Below, one piece after another: positions 63,920 through 64,000 of a stretch of 64,000 nt of DNA. Numbering within the stretch: position 1 is the first letter of the stretch; each line of letters begins with the position of its first letter. Made by a program: the position numbers and the translations under genes. Source of the DNA: Pseudomonas sp. NC02 (lineage in GTDB: Bacteria; Pseudomonadota; Gammaproteobacteria; Pseudomonadales; Pseudomonadaceae); NCBI RefSeq assembly GCF_002874965.1, contig NZ_CP025624.1:2046001-2110000 (forward strand). Direction: 5' to 3'. A model generated the notes under the pieces. It did not search any database, had not been told where the DNA came from, and was given only the letters and a program-made list of their open reading frames with translations.

Positions 63920-64000
63920 TCAGACAGCCGCAAACCGCTTGTCGAGGTAATCGATGATCACCTTGGAGTCGTACATCCAGGTGGTCTGGCCGTTCTCTTC
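63920..64000 (-). CDS. Glutathione S-transferase N-domain-like protein, C-terminal end (partial)
   Basis: The last 26 codons of a minus-strand gene, entering from the right edge: TTWMYDSKVIIDYLDKRFAAV and a TGA stop at 63920-63922. WMYDSKVIIDYLD resembles the glutathione-contact segment (E/D-S-x-x-I) of GST N-terminal domains, and the stop soon after suggests a short glutaredoxin-like or GST-N-only protein. The rest lies outside the window. Confidence 0.65.
   Translation of the reverse strand, partial: EENGQTTWMYDSKVIIDYLDKRFAAV

Overview
The window is chromosomal DNA of a Pseudomonas, most likely of the P. fluorescens group. Three things point there: the GC-rich codon use, the many REPIN-type repeats built on GTGGGAGCGGGCTTGC and relatives, and several gene orders that match P. 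aeruginosa from memory (alaA-msrB-gpx-ospR-sagS-ATPase-fRmsr; lipoprotein-mobA-moaB-moeA; apeB-rluA-minEDC-htrB-patatin; the allA-alc-uraD-puuE-uraH purine block). All calls come from reading the sequence; no database search was run.

Layout. 1-9 kb: the end of efp, a peroxide-response block (esterase, ohr, ohrR), two LysR regulators around a TauE/SafE exporter, a DUF1127 protein, a YcaQ-type glycosylase, a class II DAHP synthase and a spermidine synthase-like methyltransferase fold. 9.1-9.9 kb: a gene-free 0.8 kb inverted repeat with a REPIN at its centre. 10-22.4 kb: crotonase, DEAD-box helicase, YgiD, Tpm, HtpX, AlaA, then an oxidative-damage block (msrB, gpx, ospR, sagS, a DUF815 ATPase, fRmsr). 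22.4-31.3 kb: a Bvg/Roc-like signalling locus, dgt, an EAL phosphodiesterase and a YqjD-YqjE-YqjK-like operon. 31.6-45.7 kb: an Amt transporter, a CPA2 antiporter, a small gene with a LexA box, two pseudouridine synthases, molybdenum cofactor genes, an M18 aminopeptidase, the Min system, a lipid A acyltransferase and a patatin. 45.8-56.2 kb: a Tsx-like porin and the urate-to-ureidoglycolate pathway with two nucleobase permeases, sharing TTGTATACAA operators. 56.2-62.6 kb: a MarR/aminotransferase/GST unit and a LysR/CitMHS/AtuA unit. 62.6-64 kb: an IS110-family element inserted in a REPIN, then the end of a GST-like gene.

The most striking content is the IS110 element at 62719-63895. It sits between two CT dinucleotides exactly inside the right arm of a REPIN. 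Its 204-base left non-coding end folds as two stem-internal-loop modules, as in the bridge RNA of IS621. The first module carries a 7-base copy of the left target flank (AAGCCCG) and a 7-base reverse complement of core plus right flank (GTGGGAG). The second carries 5-base matches to the element's own two ends (AGAAT and ACAAG). The targeting guide can therefore be read directly, and twelve further intact matches lie in other REPINs of this window.

Regulation visible in the sequence includes tandem CAATT-N-AATTG palindromes 15 bp apart before gpx-ospR, a repeated GCGCTAA motif before ohr, a perfect CTGT-N8-ACAG LexA box before an uncharacterised gene at 35011, three GntR-like TTGTATACAA sites across the purine cluster, and paired GTCAA-N5-TTGAC sites between the MarR and aminotransferase genes.
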